Origin: Thermoguttaceae bacterium
GTDB lineage: Bacteria; Planctomycetota; Planctomycetia; Pirellulales; Thermoguttaceae
Direction: 5' to 3'
Assembly: GCA_017557195.1 (NCBI GenBank)
Contig: JAFZAL010000053.1
Coordinates: 1 to 63,977, forward strand
Length of the DNA stretch: 63,977 nucleotides
Below the pieces are notes generated by a model, which saw nothing but the letters and a program-made list of their open reading frames with translations, was not told where the DNA came from and did not search any database. Shown piece by piece: positions 9,125-17,589 of this stretch (its first letter is position 1; the number at the start of each line of letters is the position of its first letter). The translations under genes were made by a program, and so were the position numbers.

Positions 9125-9195
9125 GAGGCAATAGGCAATAGGCAGTAGGCAGTAGAGTTTTTTAAACTACTGCCTCTTGCCTACTGCCTACTGCC
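9125..9195. repeat. Heptamer hairpin
   Basis: GGCAATA and GGCAGTA units on the left face CTACTGC and CTTGCCT units on the right around a T/A-rich loop (ttttttaaa), giving arms of about 30 bp. The right arm touches the stop codon of the PPK2 gene on the minus strand with no spacer. Confidence 0.85.
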
Positions 9196-10083
9196 TTAAT
9201 TCTCCAGCGCCTTTCGCGCGTCGGCGAACGCAGCTTTTTGAATCTCGGAAACGGCGGGGAATTGGGGGTTGAGGTCTTCCAGGGTCAGGTAAATCGTTGC
9301 TGCAACCGCCAAACGGGTAAACCACTTTTTGTCGGCAGGAATGACGTACCACGGCGCGGCGGCGGTGCTGGTTGCGCTGAGCATGTCGTTAAAGGCGGCT
9401 TGATACTCGTCCCAGCAAGCGCGCTCTTTGAGATCGGACGTCGAGAACTTCCAGTTTTTCTCCTCGTTTTTCAGACGTTCCAGAAACCGTTTTTTCTGCT
9501 CTTCCGCTGAGACGTTGAGGAAGAACTTCAAAATCGTTGTGCCGGTTGACGTCAGATAATCCTCAAAGACGTTTATCTGATTGTAACGGCGCGCCCAGAA
9601 TTTTTTGTCGTATTCTTTATCTGGAAGCTTTTGAGCGTCGAGGATTTCCGGGTGAACTTTTGTTACAAGAACCTCCTCGTAATACGAACGGTTGAAAATC
9701 CCGATGAACCCTTTGGGCGGGACGGCTTTGGCGCATCGCCACAGGTATCCGTACGACAGTTCCTGCGCTGTGGGCGTTTTGAAGCTGGTAACCTGACAGC
9801 CCTGCGGATTCAGCCCGGACATGACGTGTTTAATCGTTGAGTCCTTCCCGGCGGCATCCATTGCCTGAAAGATAATCAGCAGACTCCGCGTTCCTTCCGC
9901 ATAGAGCTTTTCCTGCCATTGAGCCAAATGGACAATCCCTTCCTGCAGCGCGTCGGCGGCAGAGTTTTTATCGAAATAATCGCCGTGAAATCCGGGGTCA
10001 AAATCCTTTTTCAAATTGACGTTCTTCCCCGGCTTGACGCGAAACTGCTCGACGAATTCATCTAACGTTTTGGTTTTGCTCAT
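9196..10083 (-). CDS. Polyphosphate kinase 2 family (polyphosphate:nucleotide phosphotransferase)
   Basis: The 295-residue protein is a single-domain PPK2 enzyme, which uses polyphosphate to phosphorylate nucleoside mono- or diphosphates. Walker A is QAMDAAGKDS (73-82), followed by the STIKHVMSGLNPQG segment, and the lid/Walker B area reads IGIFNRSYYEEVLV (127-140). Length matches one-domain PPK2 enzymes. Whether AMP, ADP or both are substrates cannot be read from sequence alone. Its stop codon abuts a heptamer hairpin. Confidence 0.9.
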   Translation of the reverse strand: MSKTKTLDEFVEQFRVKPGKNVNLKKDFDPGFHGDYFDKNSAADALQEGIVHLAQWQEKLYAEGTRSLLIIFQAMDAAGKDSTIKHVMSGLNPQGCQVTSFKTPTAQELSYGYLWRCAKAVPPKGFIGIFNRSYYEEVLVTKVHPEILDAQKLPDKEYDKKFWARRYNQINVFEDYLTSTGTTILKFFLNVSAEEQKKRFLERLKNEEKNWKFSTSDLKERACWDEYQAAFNDMLSATSTAAAPWYVIPADKKWFTRLAVAATIYLTLEDLNPQFPAVSEIQKAAFADARKALEN

Positions 10084-10134
10084 GATAATTCAATTCCGAA
10101 TGTTTAATTCAAAATGCGTAACAGACGCAACGCG

Positions 10135-10168
10135 CCTAACTACTGCCTACTGCCTATTGTCTATTGCC
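10135..10168. repeat. Heptamer array, single arm
   Basis: CTACTGC, CTATTGT and CTATTGC units follow one another with 7-bp periodicity. The array begins 4 bp past the stop codon (minus strand) of the SDR gene. Confidence 0.7.
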
Positions 10169-10172
10169 TAAA

Positions 10173-10964
10173 CTATAATCTGATAACCGACATTCCGCCG
10201 TCGACCATGATAACCTGTCCAGGACTGTAGGCGATGTCGCCGCGGAGAAGCATTGCCGCCGCCTTGCCGACGTCTTCCGGTTCTCCCCAGCGGGGTTGAA
10301 GCGTCAGCCCTTCGGCAATGAGTTTGTCGTACTTTTGTGTAACAACGGCTGTCATGTCGGAGTGAATGATTCCCGGACGAATTTCGTATACGCCGATTCC
10401 TTCCGGAGCGACGCGCGCCGCCCAAAGCTGGGTTGCCATGCTCACGCCGGCTTTGGAAATGCAGTATTCTCCCCGGCTGATAGACGCAACCGTCGCACTG
10501 ATGGACGAGACGTTAATTACCGCGGCGGGGAAGTCCGGATCGGCTTTCTTTTCTTCCAGCATCCAGCGAAGAACCGCCTGCGTGAGAAAGAACGGACCTT
10601 GCAGGTTGATTTTCATCAGCCATTCAAAATTCTCTTCCGCCATTTCCAAAACGTCGGCGCGAACCTTCGCCCCAACGCCGGCGTTGTTGACCAGAGCGTT
10701 GATTTTGCCGAAATCGCGGCGGACGTTTTCCAGCAAAGCCGCGCGAGCGGAGGCATCGGAAACGTTACACGTATAATATTCCAGGCGAATCTCTTTTCCT
10801 GCCTGCTTGGCGGCGTCGAGAATCTGATTTAACGCGTCCTGACAGTCGGCTTTTTGCCGCGTTCCACAGCAGACGACGTCCCAGCCTTCTTTTGCCAGCT
10901 GTTTGGAAATTCCCAAACCGATTCCGCGCGCTCCTCCCGTTACAAGGGCAACTTTATTCGACAT
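10173..10964 (-). CDS. Short-chain dehydrogenase/reductase, FabG-like
   Basis: The 263-residue protein begins MSNKVALVTGGARGIGLG, the classical SDR cofactor motif. It has NNAGVG near residue 96, a serine in VINVSSISA and YCISKAG (YxxxK) as catalytic residues, then a PGIIHSDMT loop. It is closest in style to 3-oxoacyl-ACP reductase-like or glucose dehydrogenase-like oxidoreductases; the substrate is unknown. A start two codons earlier (10970) is possible, but an AGGG box sits 7 nt before the ATG chosen here. It stands alone between PPK2 and a large exported protein. Confidence 0.85.
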   Translation of the reverse strand: MSNKVALVTGGARGIGLGISKQLAKEGWDVVCCGTRQKADCQDALNQILDAAKQAGKEIRLEYYTCNVSDASARAALLENVRRDFGKINALVNNAGVGAKVRADVLEMAEENFEWLMKINLQGPFFLTQAVLRWMLEEKKADPDFPAAVINVSSISATVASISRGEYCISKAGVSMATQLWAARVAPEGIGVYEIRPGIIHSDMTAVVTQKYDKLIAEGLTLQPRWGEPEDVGKAAAMLLRGDIAYSPGQVIMVDGGMSVIRL

Positions 10965-11016
10965 ATACATACCCTTTTTGTATGATGGTTTTTGAATGAT
11001 AATATAAACAACCAGA

Positions 11017-11058
11017 GGTTAGCGGTTTGTCGCCCAAAAAGAACGCTGACCGCTAACC
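11017..11058. terminator. Long-loop hairpin between two minus-strand genes
   Basis: GGTTAGCGGT pairs perfectly with ACCGCTAACC across a 22-nt loop. It lies just downstream of the 11088-13061 gene. There is no adjacent T-run, so this could be a processing hairpin or a relic of a heptamer (GGTTAGC) array. Confidence 0.45.
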
Positions 11059-11087
11059 CCCTTGAAACGTTTGATTAATGAAAAACG

Positions 11088-13061
11088 TTAGTTTTCGTCA
11101 TTACTTTGAATTGAGGAAAAGCCCAAATAGCCAGCAGAAATAAACAGGTCTGGCAGCGGCAATCCTGAATTGGCGTCAATGCGAACGGCGTTGTCTGTTG
11201 AATAAACGCCAATGACGATCGGCAGATTGCTTTCTGCAACCATTTTAATCAAGGCTTCGTTAGGCTCGGCGCTAGAAGCCGACATCGCTAATGCAGCGAA
11301 ACCAACAATAGCCTTGGGATCAGAATAAATCAGGTAAGACGGGTTGTTGGACATCATCTTGGCAACAGCTTTATTGGAGCTGATGTTTTTAGTTCCGTCA
11401 AACGTCACGTACTTTTCAGCATAAGACTTGGTTGAAAAAACAAGGTTTTTCCCAACAATGCCAATGACGATGTTGCTGGAATTGTCTTCGCCATTTTTGA
11501 GCAGCCAGAAATCATAGCTGCCGATTTTAATCTTTTCGATAGATTCGGGAATAAGTCCCATCAGCATGGTCGGGTCAACGTTTCCGGCGTTAAGCTGAAC
11601 CCGTCCTCCGCCCATCGGAGCGGCTCCAGGAGGAAGCTGACCGCCGGGCATAACCTGAATTGGGACGGCTCCGTTGGGAAGCTGACCGCCGGGAATGACA
11701 ACCTGTCCTTGACCTTGAATCTTAATTCTGGCGTTGGGTGGAAGGTTGTTATTGTTGTCGTCTTCGTCTTCGTCTTCATCGTCTCCAAAGAGCTTGAGCT
11801 GAGTTGGAATTACTCGCATTTCCCGGTTGTTGAAGCCCATGTCTTCGAATTCCATTTGTTCGGTTCTCTGCATGTTCTTCTTGAGCATTTCCATGAGCTG
11901 ATTAAGCTGAATTTTAGCCATTGCCGAGTTCTTAAGCGACCATACCAGCGCGCCGCCGGGAGCGTCGCCTTCATCCGTCATAAAGAACGCCCACGAATCG
12001 CCAAGGGAAGACAAATACGGTGTAACAACCATGCCTCCCATTGCAATTTGCATTTTCATTTCGTCTGAAAGACCTTCCGCTTGAGACACAGCCTTGAACA
12101 ATCCGTTGAGATCCGTCTTGCCAGCTAAAGCGACAACGGCGTTGCTGGGAATGACCGCCAAATCTTTTTCTGTTAAGGACTTGTCAATCATAACGCCTGG
12201 AAGCGTGTTCTTCCAGCCGTCTTTCATGTAAACGGCGGTCTTGTGAACGGCGCCAACGTTATCCAGACCGGAAGCGGCAACGACTTTGTCTACATAATCG
12301 CCGCCCAGGAATTTTTTCTGGAATTCCGCCATGGAAGCGTCTTCATCGTCGGCAGAGTCATCGCTCTTTGGCATGCTCTCTTTAATGAATTCTGCAGAAA
12401 AACCTGAAAGAGTGGATAAACGAGGAATGTCAAATTCCTTTTTAGCGTCGGCAACCCATGCGGGTTCGGGAGTTCGAGCGTTATTTAAAATTTTGGTCAG
12501 CCCTGCTTCACTCGAAGCCATAACAAGGACTCTTCCTTTGCCCAACGCTCCCCAGTAAAAATCCTGATCAGCGGCGTTTGAGGAAACTTTGTAGAACGAC
12601 ATCTTGCCAATGTTGATCGTCTTGACCTGGATGTCTCCTGATGCGGCGTCCTTTTTCATTTCAGCGGTTAATTTTTCAACCAGAGCCGGTCCTTTCTCGT
12701 CTAAAGAAACCATGCCGGCGAGATTTTCTTTCGTCGTTCCCAGGAAACATGCGCCGTTTTTAAAAGCCAGGTCGATGCATTTACTCGCAATGGGGTTGGA
12801 AGAGCCAAAGCTTTCGACAATAGAAGCCTGAATCTTTGAAAGTTCTTTTTGAATTTCCGGTTTTGCAAGAGCTTGTTCGACTTTATTGGTCGAGGAAGCG
12901 TCAGCGGGAACCGTTCCCTGCCAGCTTAAGAATCCGCCCAATTGATCTGGCGCAACCTTGGTTACCAACGGATTCTCTTTCGGAGGCATTCCCGGAGGAA
13001 ATGCAAAGACGACTGACGCAACAAACGCCAGACACAAACTCAATGCGATTGTTCTTTTCAT
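11088..13061 (-). CDS. Large exported protein of unknown function
   Basis: The 657-residue product has a clear signal peptide (about residues 1-20, ending VVFAFPPG). The body alternates helices and strands with no recognised domain. Near residues 425-500 is a low-complexity insert: an acidic run (DDEDEDEDD followed by Asn) and then Pro/Gly/Gln-rich sequence with two similar PGGQLP[NP]GA units. A consensus promoter lies upstream. I do not recognise the family; a periplasmic or surface role is inferred from the signal alone. Confidence 0.75.
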   Translation of the reverse strand: MKRTIALSLCLAFVASVVFAFPPGMPPKENPLVTKVAPDQLGGFLSWQGTVPADASSTNKVEQALAKPEIQKELSKIQASIVESFGSSNPIASKCIDLAFKNGACFLGTTKENLAGMVSLDEKGPALVEKLTAEMKKDAASGDIQVKTINIGKMSFYKVSSNAADQDFYWGALGKGRVLVMASSEAGLTKILNNARTPEPAWVADAKKEFDIPRLSTLSGFSAEFIKESMPKSDDSADDEDASMAEFQKKFLGGDYVDKVVAASGLDNVGAVHKTAVYMKDGWKNTLPGVMIDKSLTEKDLAVIPSNAVVALAGKTDLNGLFKAVSQAEGLSDEMKMQIAMGGMVVTPYLSSLGDSWAFFMTDEGDAPGGALVWSLKNSAMAKIQLNQLMEMLKKNMQRTEQMEFEDMGFNNREMRVIPTQLKLFGDDEDEDEDDNNNNLPPNARIKIQGQGQVVIPGGQLPNGAVPIQVMPGGQLPPGAAPMGGGRVQLNAGNVDPTMLMGLIPESIEKIKIGSYDFWLLKNGEDNSSNIVIGIVGKNLVFSTKSYAEKYVTFDGTKNISSNKAVAKMMSNNPSYLIYSDPKAIVGFAALAMSASSAEPNEALIKMVAESNLPIVIGVYSTDNAVRIDANSGLPLPDLFISAGYLGFSSIQSNDEN

Positions 13062-13170
13062 GATTTCTAAAATAAACGGTTAAGGGTTAGCAAGCTGCCA
13101 CCAGACAAATCGGGGCTTTTACTTGCAAATTAAACAAAAGAAACAATTATCCAAAGGATAACGTTAACTT

Positions 13171-13199
13171 ATTATATAGTATTTATACGCATTTTTCAA
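13171..13199 (-). promoter_or_regulatory. Sigma-70-type promoter for the 13061 gene
   Basis: On the minus strand, TTGAAA (13194-13199) and TATAAT (13171-13176) are 17 bp apart, about 110 bp before the start codon. Confidence 0.65.
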
Positions 13200-13283
13200 T
13201 AAAAAAGTAACGATTTCAAAACGATTTTTACAAGAAAGAATGAAAAAACATGAAACCGATGTTTGATTCCTCTGTAAATTGCG

Positions 13284-14123
13284 TTAAATAAACAGCTTAA
13301 GTCGTCCATCCAGACGCCCAGGCAGATATTTGTCCACCTGACGTTCAATCTGTTTTTCGGAATATCGCGTGCTGAAATGCGAGGCGATTACCACTTCGTT
13401 TTTAAATTGGTCTTTTAACGCAACGAAATCCGCCAAATCGGAATGACCATATTTATGAATGGTTGACAACGGATGTTCCAGAGAAATAAACGTCATTTCT
13501 GCAATTAAAACCTGAGCTGACAGGAAATCCGGGTGCGACGTCAACACATCCGGACGGCTGTCGCCGGTAAACGCAATAATCGGCGTTCGGACTTCATACG
13601 TTATTTCCGCACCGGACAGACGCAAATCTCGAATCTGTTCTCCCGACAAGTCCAGATATTCAGGCTTGAGCTTTGTTTTGACCTGATAGACTATAAACGC
13701 CATTGCGTTGTCGATACTGTGTTTTGCTGGAAATGTTTTGACCAGAACGTTGCGTGAAATCGCGATTTCCTTATTGGGATCAATCGGAACGAGCGTACAG
13801 GGAAGCCGACCACGATCCAGACGCTGCCATTGAAACAGCAATTGCTCCGCGGGAGCTTTTGCCTCCGATGGCAGATAGATTGTCGGCGGGGTCATTTTCA
13901 TCATTCTTCGGCGCGTTACGTACTGGGGCAGAGCCGCCAGGTGATCCATGTGGGAATGAGATATGATCCAGTTTGGCGTTCCCATAAAAGACCACGGCTG
14001 AGCGCCCAGGTCAAACCCCAGATGAAATTCCGGGATTCGCCAGTACGTTTGAACCGCTCCGCGAGAATAACCTTCTATTGTGTAATCGCGGTGTTTGAAA
14101 GAATAATAGGGTAAATCCTGCAT
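13284..14123 (-). CDS. MBL-fold hydrolase, ribonuclease Z-like
   Basis: The 279-residue protein has the metallo-beta-lactamase motif SHSHMDHL near residue 55, the AKHSIDN histidine, a FTGDSRPD aspartate and a final ASHFSTRY histidine, an arrangement typical of RNase Z/ElaC-like phosphodiesterases. The presence of HST-type residues after the last histidine (HFSTRY) fits that group. tRNA 3' processing is a plausible role, but the sequence diverges from classical RNase Z, so the function is held at family level. It lies just beyond the terminator of the clpP operon, on the same strand. Confidence 0.75.
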   Translation of the reverse strand: MQDLPYYSFKHRDYTIEGYSRGAVQTYWRIPEFHLGFDLGAQPWSFMGTPNWIISHSHMDHLAALPQYVTRRRMMKMTPPTIYLPSEAKAPAEQLLFQWQRLDRGRLPCTLVPIDPNKEIAISRNVLVKTFPAKHSIDNAMAFIVYQVKTKLKPEYLDLSGEQIRDLRLSGAEITYEVRTPIIAFTGDSRPDVLTSHPDFLSAQVLIAEMTFISLEHPLSTIHKYGHSDLADFVALKDQFKNEVVIASHFSTRYSEKQIERQVDKYLPGRLDGRLKLFI

Positions 14124-14144
14124 CTGTTTTATTTTACATATATT

Positions 14145-14181
14145 AAAAAACGCATGGCGTTGAGATAGTCCGCGCCATGCG
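14145..14181 (-). terminator. Rho-independent terminator of the tig-clpP-clpP group
   Basis: On the minus strand CGCATGGCG pairs with CGCCATGCG (9 bp, 13-nt loop) and is followed by six T residues. It lies 25 bp past the second clpP stop. Confidence 0.85.
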
Positions 14182-14205
14182 CTGTATTAGTCTGCGCGCA
14201 AGACG

Positions 14206-14796
14206 TTATGCGTTACGCTTTTCGAGAACCTGGTCAATCAAACCGTAGGCGACGGCTTCTTCCGCCGACATGAAATTGTCGCGATCGGTGTCTTTTTCAA
14301 TCGTGGCGTAATCGTGCCCGGTGTGCTTGATGAGAATGTTGTTAATCTTCTCTTTGACTTTGTTGAACTCCTTCATGTGAATAAGGATTTCTTCGGCTGT
14401 GCCTTCCATGCCAGCCAGAGGCTGATGAATCATAACCCGACCGTTGGGCAGGGCAAAGCGCTTTCCCTTTGTTCCGGCAGTAAGCAGAACGGCTCCCATA
14501 GAAGCGCACTGACCAATGCAGTACGTGCAGACGTCACAGGAAATAAACTGCATCGTATCGTAAATCGCCAATCCGGCTGAAACGGAACCGCCAGGCGAAT
14601 TGATGTAAATATGGACGTCTTTTTTGGGGTCTTCCGCCTGCAGATAAAGCAGCTGGGCGACGATGCTGTTGGCAACTTCGTCGTTGATCGCCGAGCCGAG
14701 GAAGATAATGCGGTCTGACAGCAGTCGGCTGTAGATGTCCATCGAGCGCTCTTCGCGCCCGTTGCGTTCGATTACAAATGGAATCAGATTTGGCAT
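14206..14796 (-). CDS. clpP: ATP-dependent Clp protease proteolytic subunit (copy A)
   Basis: This 196-residue serine protease subunit shows the full ClpP triad: Ser99 in [11 protein letters not shown], His124 in MIHQP and the Asp in the DTDRDNF segment. The [11 protein letters not shown] loop near 65-75 is also standard. It forms barrel-shaped peptidase rings fed by Clp ATPases in the cytoplasm. It sits 15 bp after the second clpP, with a good GGAG box 8-9 nt before ATG. Two adjacent divergent clpP genes suggest a mixed-ring ClpP1P2-type protease, as known in some other bacteria; this is inference here. No clpX is in the window. Confidence 0.95.
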   Translation of the reverse strand: MPNLIPFVIERNGREERSMDIYSRLLSDRIIFLGSAINDEVANSIVAQLLYLQAEDPKKDVHIYINSPGGSVSAGLAIYDTMQFISCDVCTYCIGQCASMGAVLLTAGTKGKRFALPNGRVMIHQPLAGMEGTAEEILIHMKEFNKVKEKINNILIKHTGHDYATIEKDTDRDNFMSAEEAVAYGLIDQVLEKRNA

Positions 14797-14811
14797 GCTT
14801 TACTCCTTCAA

Positions 14812-15462
14812 TTATTCTTCTTCAGCGTCGTTTTCCTGTTTGGTGAGAATCTTGTCTACCAAGCCGTAAGCCTTCGCCTGTTCAGCCGTCATATAGTTAT
14901 CGCGATCCGTATCTTTGGCAATCTGTTCGATGGTCTGCCCGGTATGGAAGGCGAGAATTTCGTTGAGCGAATCTCGCGTTTGCTGCAGTTCTCGCGCCTG
15001 AATTTCCATGTCGGAAACCTGCCCGCCGATCTGTCCCCACGGCTGGTGAATCATGATTTTGGCGTGCGGAAGAGCAAAACGCTTTCCCTTCGCTCCGCCA
15101 GCCAGCAAAACCGCGCCAGCGCTGGCAGCCAAGCCGACGCAGTACGTACAAACCGGGCACGCCAGAACCTGCATTGTATCGTAAATCGCCATCGCGGCTG
15201 TAACAGACCCGCCAGGCGAATTGATGTAAAAATGAATATCCTTTCGGCGGTTTTCGCTTTGCAGATACAGCAATTTCATAACCAACTCGTTTGCGTTCCC
15301 ATCGTACAGTTCGCCCTGAAGGAAGACAACGCGATTTTCCAGCAGCAAGTCTCCCAGCGTCATTGTACGCTGACGCTGATAGTCGCGTTCCGCCATCGGA
15401 GAGAACGCCGCGCGAGGGTCAATCGACCCTGACATCTGAAACGGATAAGGTGAATTCATCAT
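14812..15462 (-). CDS. clpP: ATP-dependent Clp protease proteolytic subunit (copy B)
   Basis: The second ClpP paralogue has about 216 residues with GLAASAGAVLLAGG (Ser), MIHQPWGQ (His) and DTDRDNY (Asp segment), so it also looks active. It differs from copy A by a longer N-terminus and an acidic tail (QENDAEEE). The start is MMNSPYPF; the next Met one codon on is equally possible. It lies downstream of trigger factor across a structured spacer, giving the familiar tig-clpP gene order. Confidence 0.93.
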   Translation of the reverse strand: MMNSPYPFQMSGSIDPRAAFSPMAERDYQRQRTMTLGDLLLENRVVFLQGELYDGNANELVMKLLYLQSENRRKDIHFYINSPGGSVTAAMAIYDTMQVLACPVCTYCVGLAASAGAVLLAGGAKGKRFALPHAKIMIHQPWGQIGGQVSDMEIQARELQQTRDSLNEILAFHTGQTIEQIAKDTDRDNYMTAEQAKAYGLVDKILTKQENDAEEE

Positions 15463-15762
15463 TAGCAATATGTAATAAGTGGTTAGTAATTAGTGGTAAG
15501 TTGTTAGGGGATTTCTAATAATTGCTTTCGTTGTCAAGCGACGGAGTTTTTTTCGTCTGCACAGAGGAGAAAAGCCCCAGTATTAGACATACGAGTGGGC
15601 TTTTCGACTCAAAGCAGACGGAAAAAAGAACCTGCTTGACTCGAAATTGAATTATTAGAAGTTCCCGTTAGCATTTGATATAAAACGCCTTGCGTCCTTA
15701 TCGCTTAAAACTAACTACTTACCACTTAAAATTATACGAACCAAAGTCAAAACTGTTCAGAA
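15463..15762. other. Nested imperfect palindrome between tig and clpP
   Basis: The 300-bp gap has no gene. Outer arms are heptamer-like GTGGTTA units (15479-15505) and their complement (15706-15728). Inside, four collinear pairs are exact or nearly so: TTCTAATAATT (15513-15523) with AATTATTAGAA (15650-15660); GTCAAGC (15533-15539) with GCTTGAC (15634-15640); a T7 plus CGTCTGC block (ending 15560) with GCAGACGG plus A6 (15614-15627); GAAAAGCCC (15569-15577) with GGGCTTTTC (15597-15605). A transcript could fold into one long bulged rod. Confidence 0.75.
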
Positions 15763-17241
15763 TTATTCGGCTTTTTCTTCAGCGGGAGCTTCTTCGGCCG
15801 GAGCTTCTTCAGTCTTTTCTTCTGTTTCTTCAGGCTTGTCGCCGCCTGCCGTGTAATTGATAGCAGAGGTTGACAGCGAACCCGGCAGTTCGTATGGAAC
15901 TTCAACGAATTCCGCAGAAGCAGAAATCAGGTCGATAACTTTGTTTTCGACAATCTGATTTCGCAGAGCGTCTTCCTGACCGGCGTTTTCAATCTGGAGA
16001 CGAACGCGTCGGGGAGTGGTTCCCATCTGAATGGCGATCGTTTCGATTTCCTTATCGATGTCGTCTTCGGTGGCTTCGATCTTTTCCTGTTCAGCAATCT
16101 TTTCCAGAATGAAGTGTTCGCGCAGCAGCTTCGCCGTTTCTTCTTTGGCGTTTTGACGCAGTTGGTTCTGAACCAGCTGAATCATTTCAGCGTTGAGACC
16201 GGATCGCTGCATTTCCAGAGCTTTGCGATACATTTCGCGTTCGGTCTGATTTTCCAACAGCTTGGCGGGCAGATCCCAGTTGGCGTCTTTGAGCAGCTGA
16301 GAGGTGATGCCTTCGCGTTTGCTCTGATTTTGAGCGTAGGTAAGCTGATTCTTCAGACTGTCGAGAACGGCGTCGCGCAGTTCGGATTCCGATTCAAATC
16401 CGCCGAGGGATTCGAGCATTTCAGCGTCCAGAGCCGGCAGTTCCATGCGTTTGACGTCTTTAATTTTGAACGTCCCTTCAACTTCCTTGCCGCGGAAAAG
16501 CGGGTTGGGAGCGTTGTCAGACAACGTAACTTTAACCGTTTTGACGTCGCCGGGCTTGGCGCCGACCATCAGTTTGTCGAAGTTCTCAATGTTGGTGTCG
16601 CGGAACGACAGCGTCGGACGAATGCGAATCGTTTCGTCGTCAGCAGAGGAAATGACGTTGCCGTCATAGGTGAACGACAGACTTGTAACGATGTAATCGC
16701 CAGACTTCGCCGGTTCGTCAATCGGAGCCAACGTTCCCTTGCGGGCGAGGTAGTTTTCCAGAGCGTTGTCGACGTCTTTGTCGGTGAATTCGCGAACGGG
16801 CTTTTCGAGTTTGAGACCCTTCCACTGCGGAACGTCGAATTCCGGGCGGACTTCCAGATCGTACTCGTAAATGAACGGAGCGTTTTCGACCAGAACGATG
16901 GAATCAATTTTGAAATCCGGTTCGCTGATCGGAGCGAGTTCTTCGTCGTCGTTGACCTGGCTGATAGACGCGGTAAGCAGGTCAGCCTTGACTTTCTGAT
17001 TGACTTCTTTGCGATAGAAGCGTTCTACCAGTTTACGGGGTGCGTGACCAGCGCGGAAGCCGTGAATCTGAGCGTCCTTGGCAACCTGGGAGAATTCTTC
17101 TTCGAAAACGCGATTGACGTCTTCTGCTGAAACTTCAACGGTGATGTGTCGCTCGCAAGCGCCAACGGTTTCGACTGTAACTTTTTGATTGAGCTTGGTT
17201 ACCGTTTCTTCAGCGTCGATGGGGGTGTTTTCTTCGGACAT
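15763..17241 (-). CDS. tig: Trigger factor, ribosome-associated chaperone/prolyl isomerase
   Basis: The 492-residue protein has the N-terminal ribosome-binding domain with the signature-like GFRAGHAPRKLVERFY (residues ~60-75), a central FKBP-like domain and a long helical C-terminal domain. It ends with an acidic Ala/Pro/Glu tail rich in EE and APAEE. It binds nascent chains at the ribosome exit. The start MSEENTPIDAE is preferred; longer in-frame starts up to 17343 give hydrophobic sequence atypical of the family. Gene order tig-clpP-clpP supports a proteostasis operon. A consensus promoter lies about 125 bp upstream. Confidence 0.92.
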   Translation of the reverse strand: MSEENTPIDAEETVTKLNQKVTVETVGACERHITVEVSAEDVNRVFEEEFSQVAKDAQIHGFRAGHAPRKLVERFYRKEVNQKVKADLLTASISQVNDDEELAPISEPDFKIDSIVLVENAPFIYEYDLEVRPEFDVPQWKGLKLEKPVREFTDKDVDNALENYLARKGTLAPIDEPAKSGDYIVTSLSFTYDGNVISSADDETIRIRPTLSFRDTNIENFDKLMVGAKPGDVKTVKVTLSDNAPNPLFRGKEVEGTFKIKDVKRMELPALDAEMLESLGGFESESELRDAVLDSLKNQLTYAQNQSKREGITSQLLKDANWDLPAKLLENQTEREMYRKALEMQRSGLNAEMIQLVQNQLRQNAKEETAKLLREHFILEKIAEQEKIEATEDDIDKEIETIAIQMGTTPRRVRLQIENAGQEDALRNQIVENKVIDLISASAEFVEVPYELPGSLSTSAINYTAGGDKPEETEEKTEEAPAEEAPAEEKAE

Positions 17242-17365
17242 GGGATAATCCCTCACAATAAAAATATAAAAGGAAAAATATATTAAGCATTTGATTGTCT
17301 GAAAATGTCTGTTTGCACGCTCAGACAACGCAAATGCGACCATTTCAAATTTTTCGTTATTGTAG

Positions 17366-17393
17366 ATTATATATTAAATCTCAAATTTGACAA
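17366..17393 (-). promoter_or_regulatory. Sigma-70-type promoter for tig
   Basis: Minus strand TTGTCA (17388-17393) and TATAAT (17366-17371) are 16 bp apart. Between tig and the VIT/vWA gene (17242-17589) nothing else is seen except the heptamer hairpin at 17471-17562. Confidence 0.7.
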
Positions 17394-17470
17394 GTAGGCA
17401 GGGAAAAGAGAGAAAACTCAAGAATAGCTGACAGTAATCAGAGATACAGGAATGTTCAAAAGCATTTAAA

Positions 17471-17562
17471 AATGTGCAACGAGTTGCGAGAAGCGAGAAA
17501 CGTAAGTTCCTCATAAAAACTTCTCGCAACTCGCAACTCGCTACTCGCAACTAAAGGTATAC
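17471..17562. repeat. Heptamer hairpin, GAGTTGC/CGCAACT family
   Basis: Left arm units such as GAGTTGC and GAGAAGC face right arm units CGCAACT and CGCTACT over about 30 bp, around a centre AAACGTAAGTTCC. It sits just past the stop of the VIT/vWA gene. Confidence 0.8.
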
Positions 17563-17589
17563 AGTAATTAGTTGAGCCACAATCTTTTC

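Noticed and set aside
17242-17343. N-terminal extension of trigger factor
   Set aside because: It adds a hydrophobic stretch not found in the family and covers the untranslated leader after the consensus promoter.
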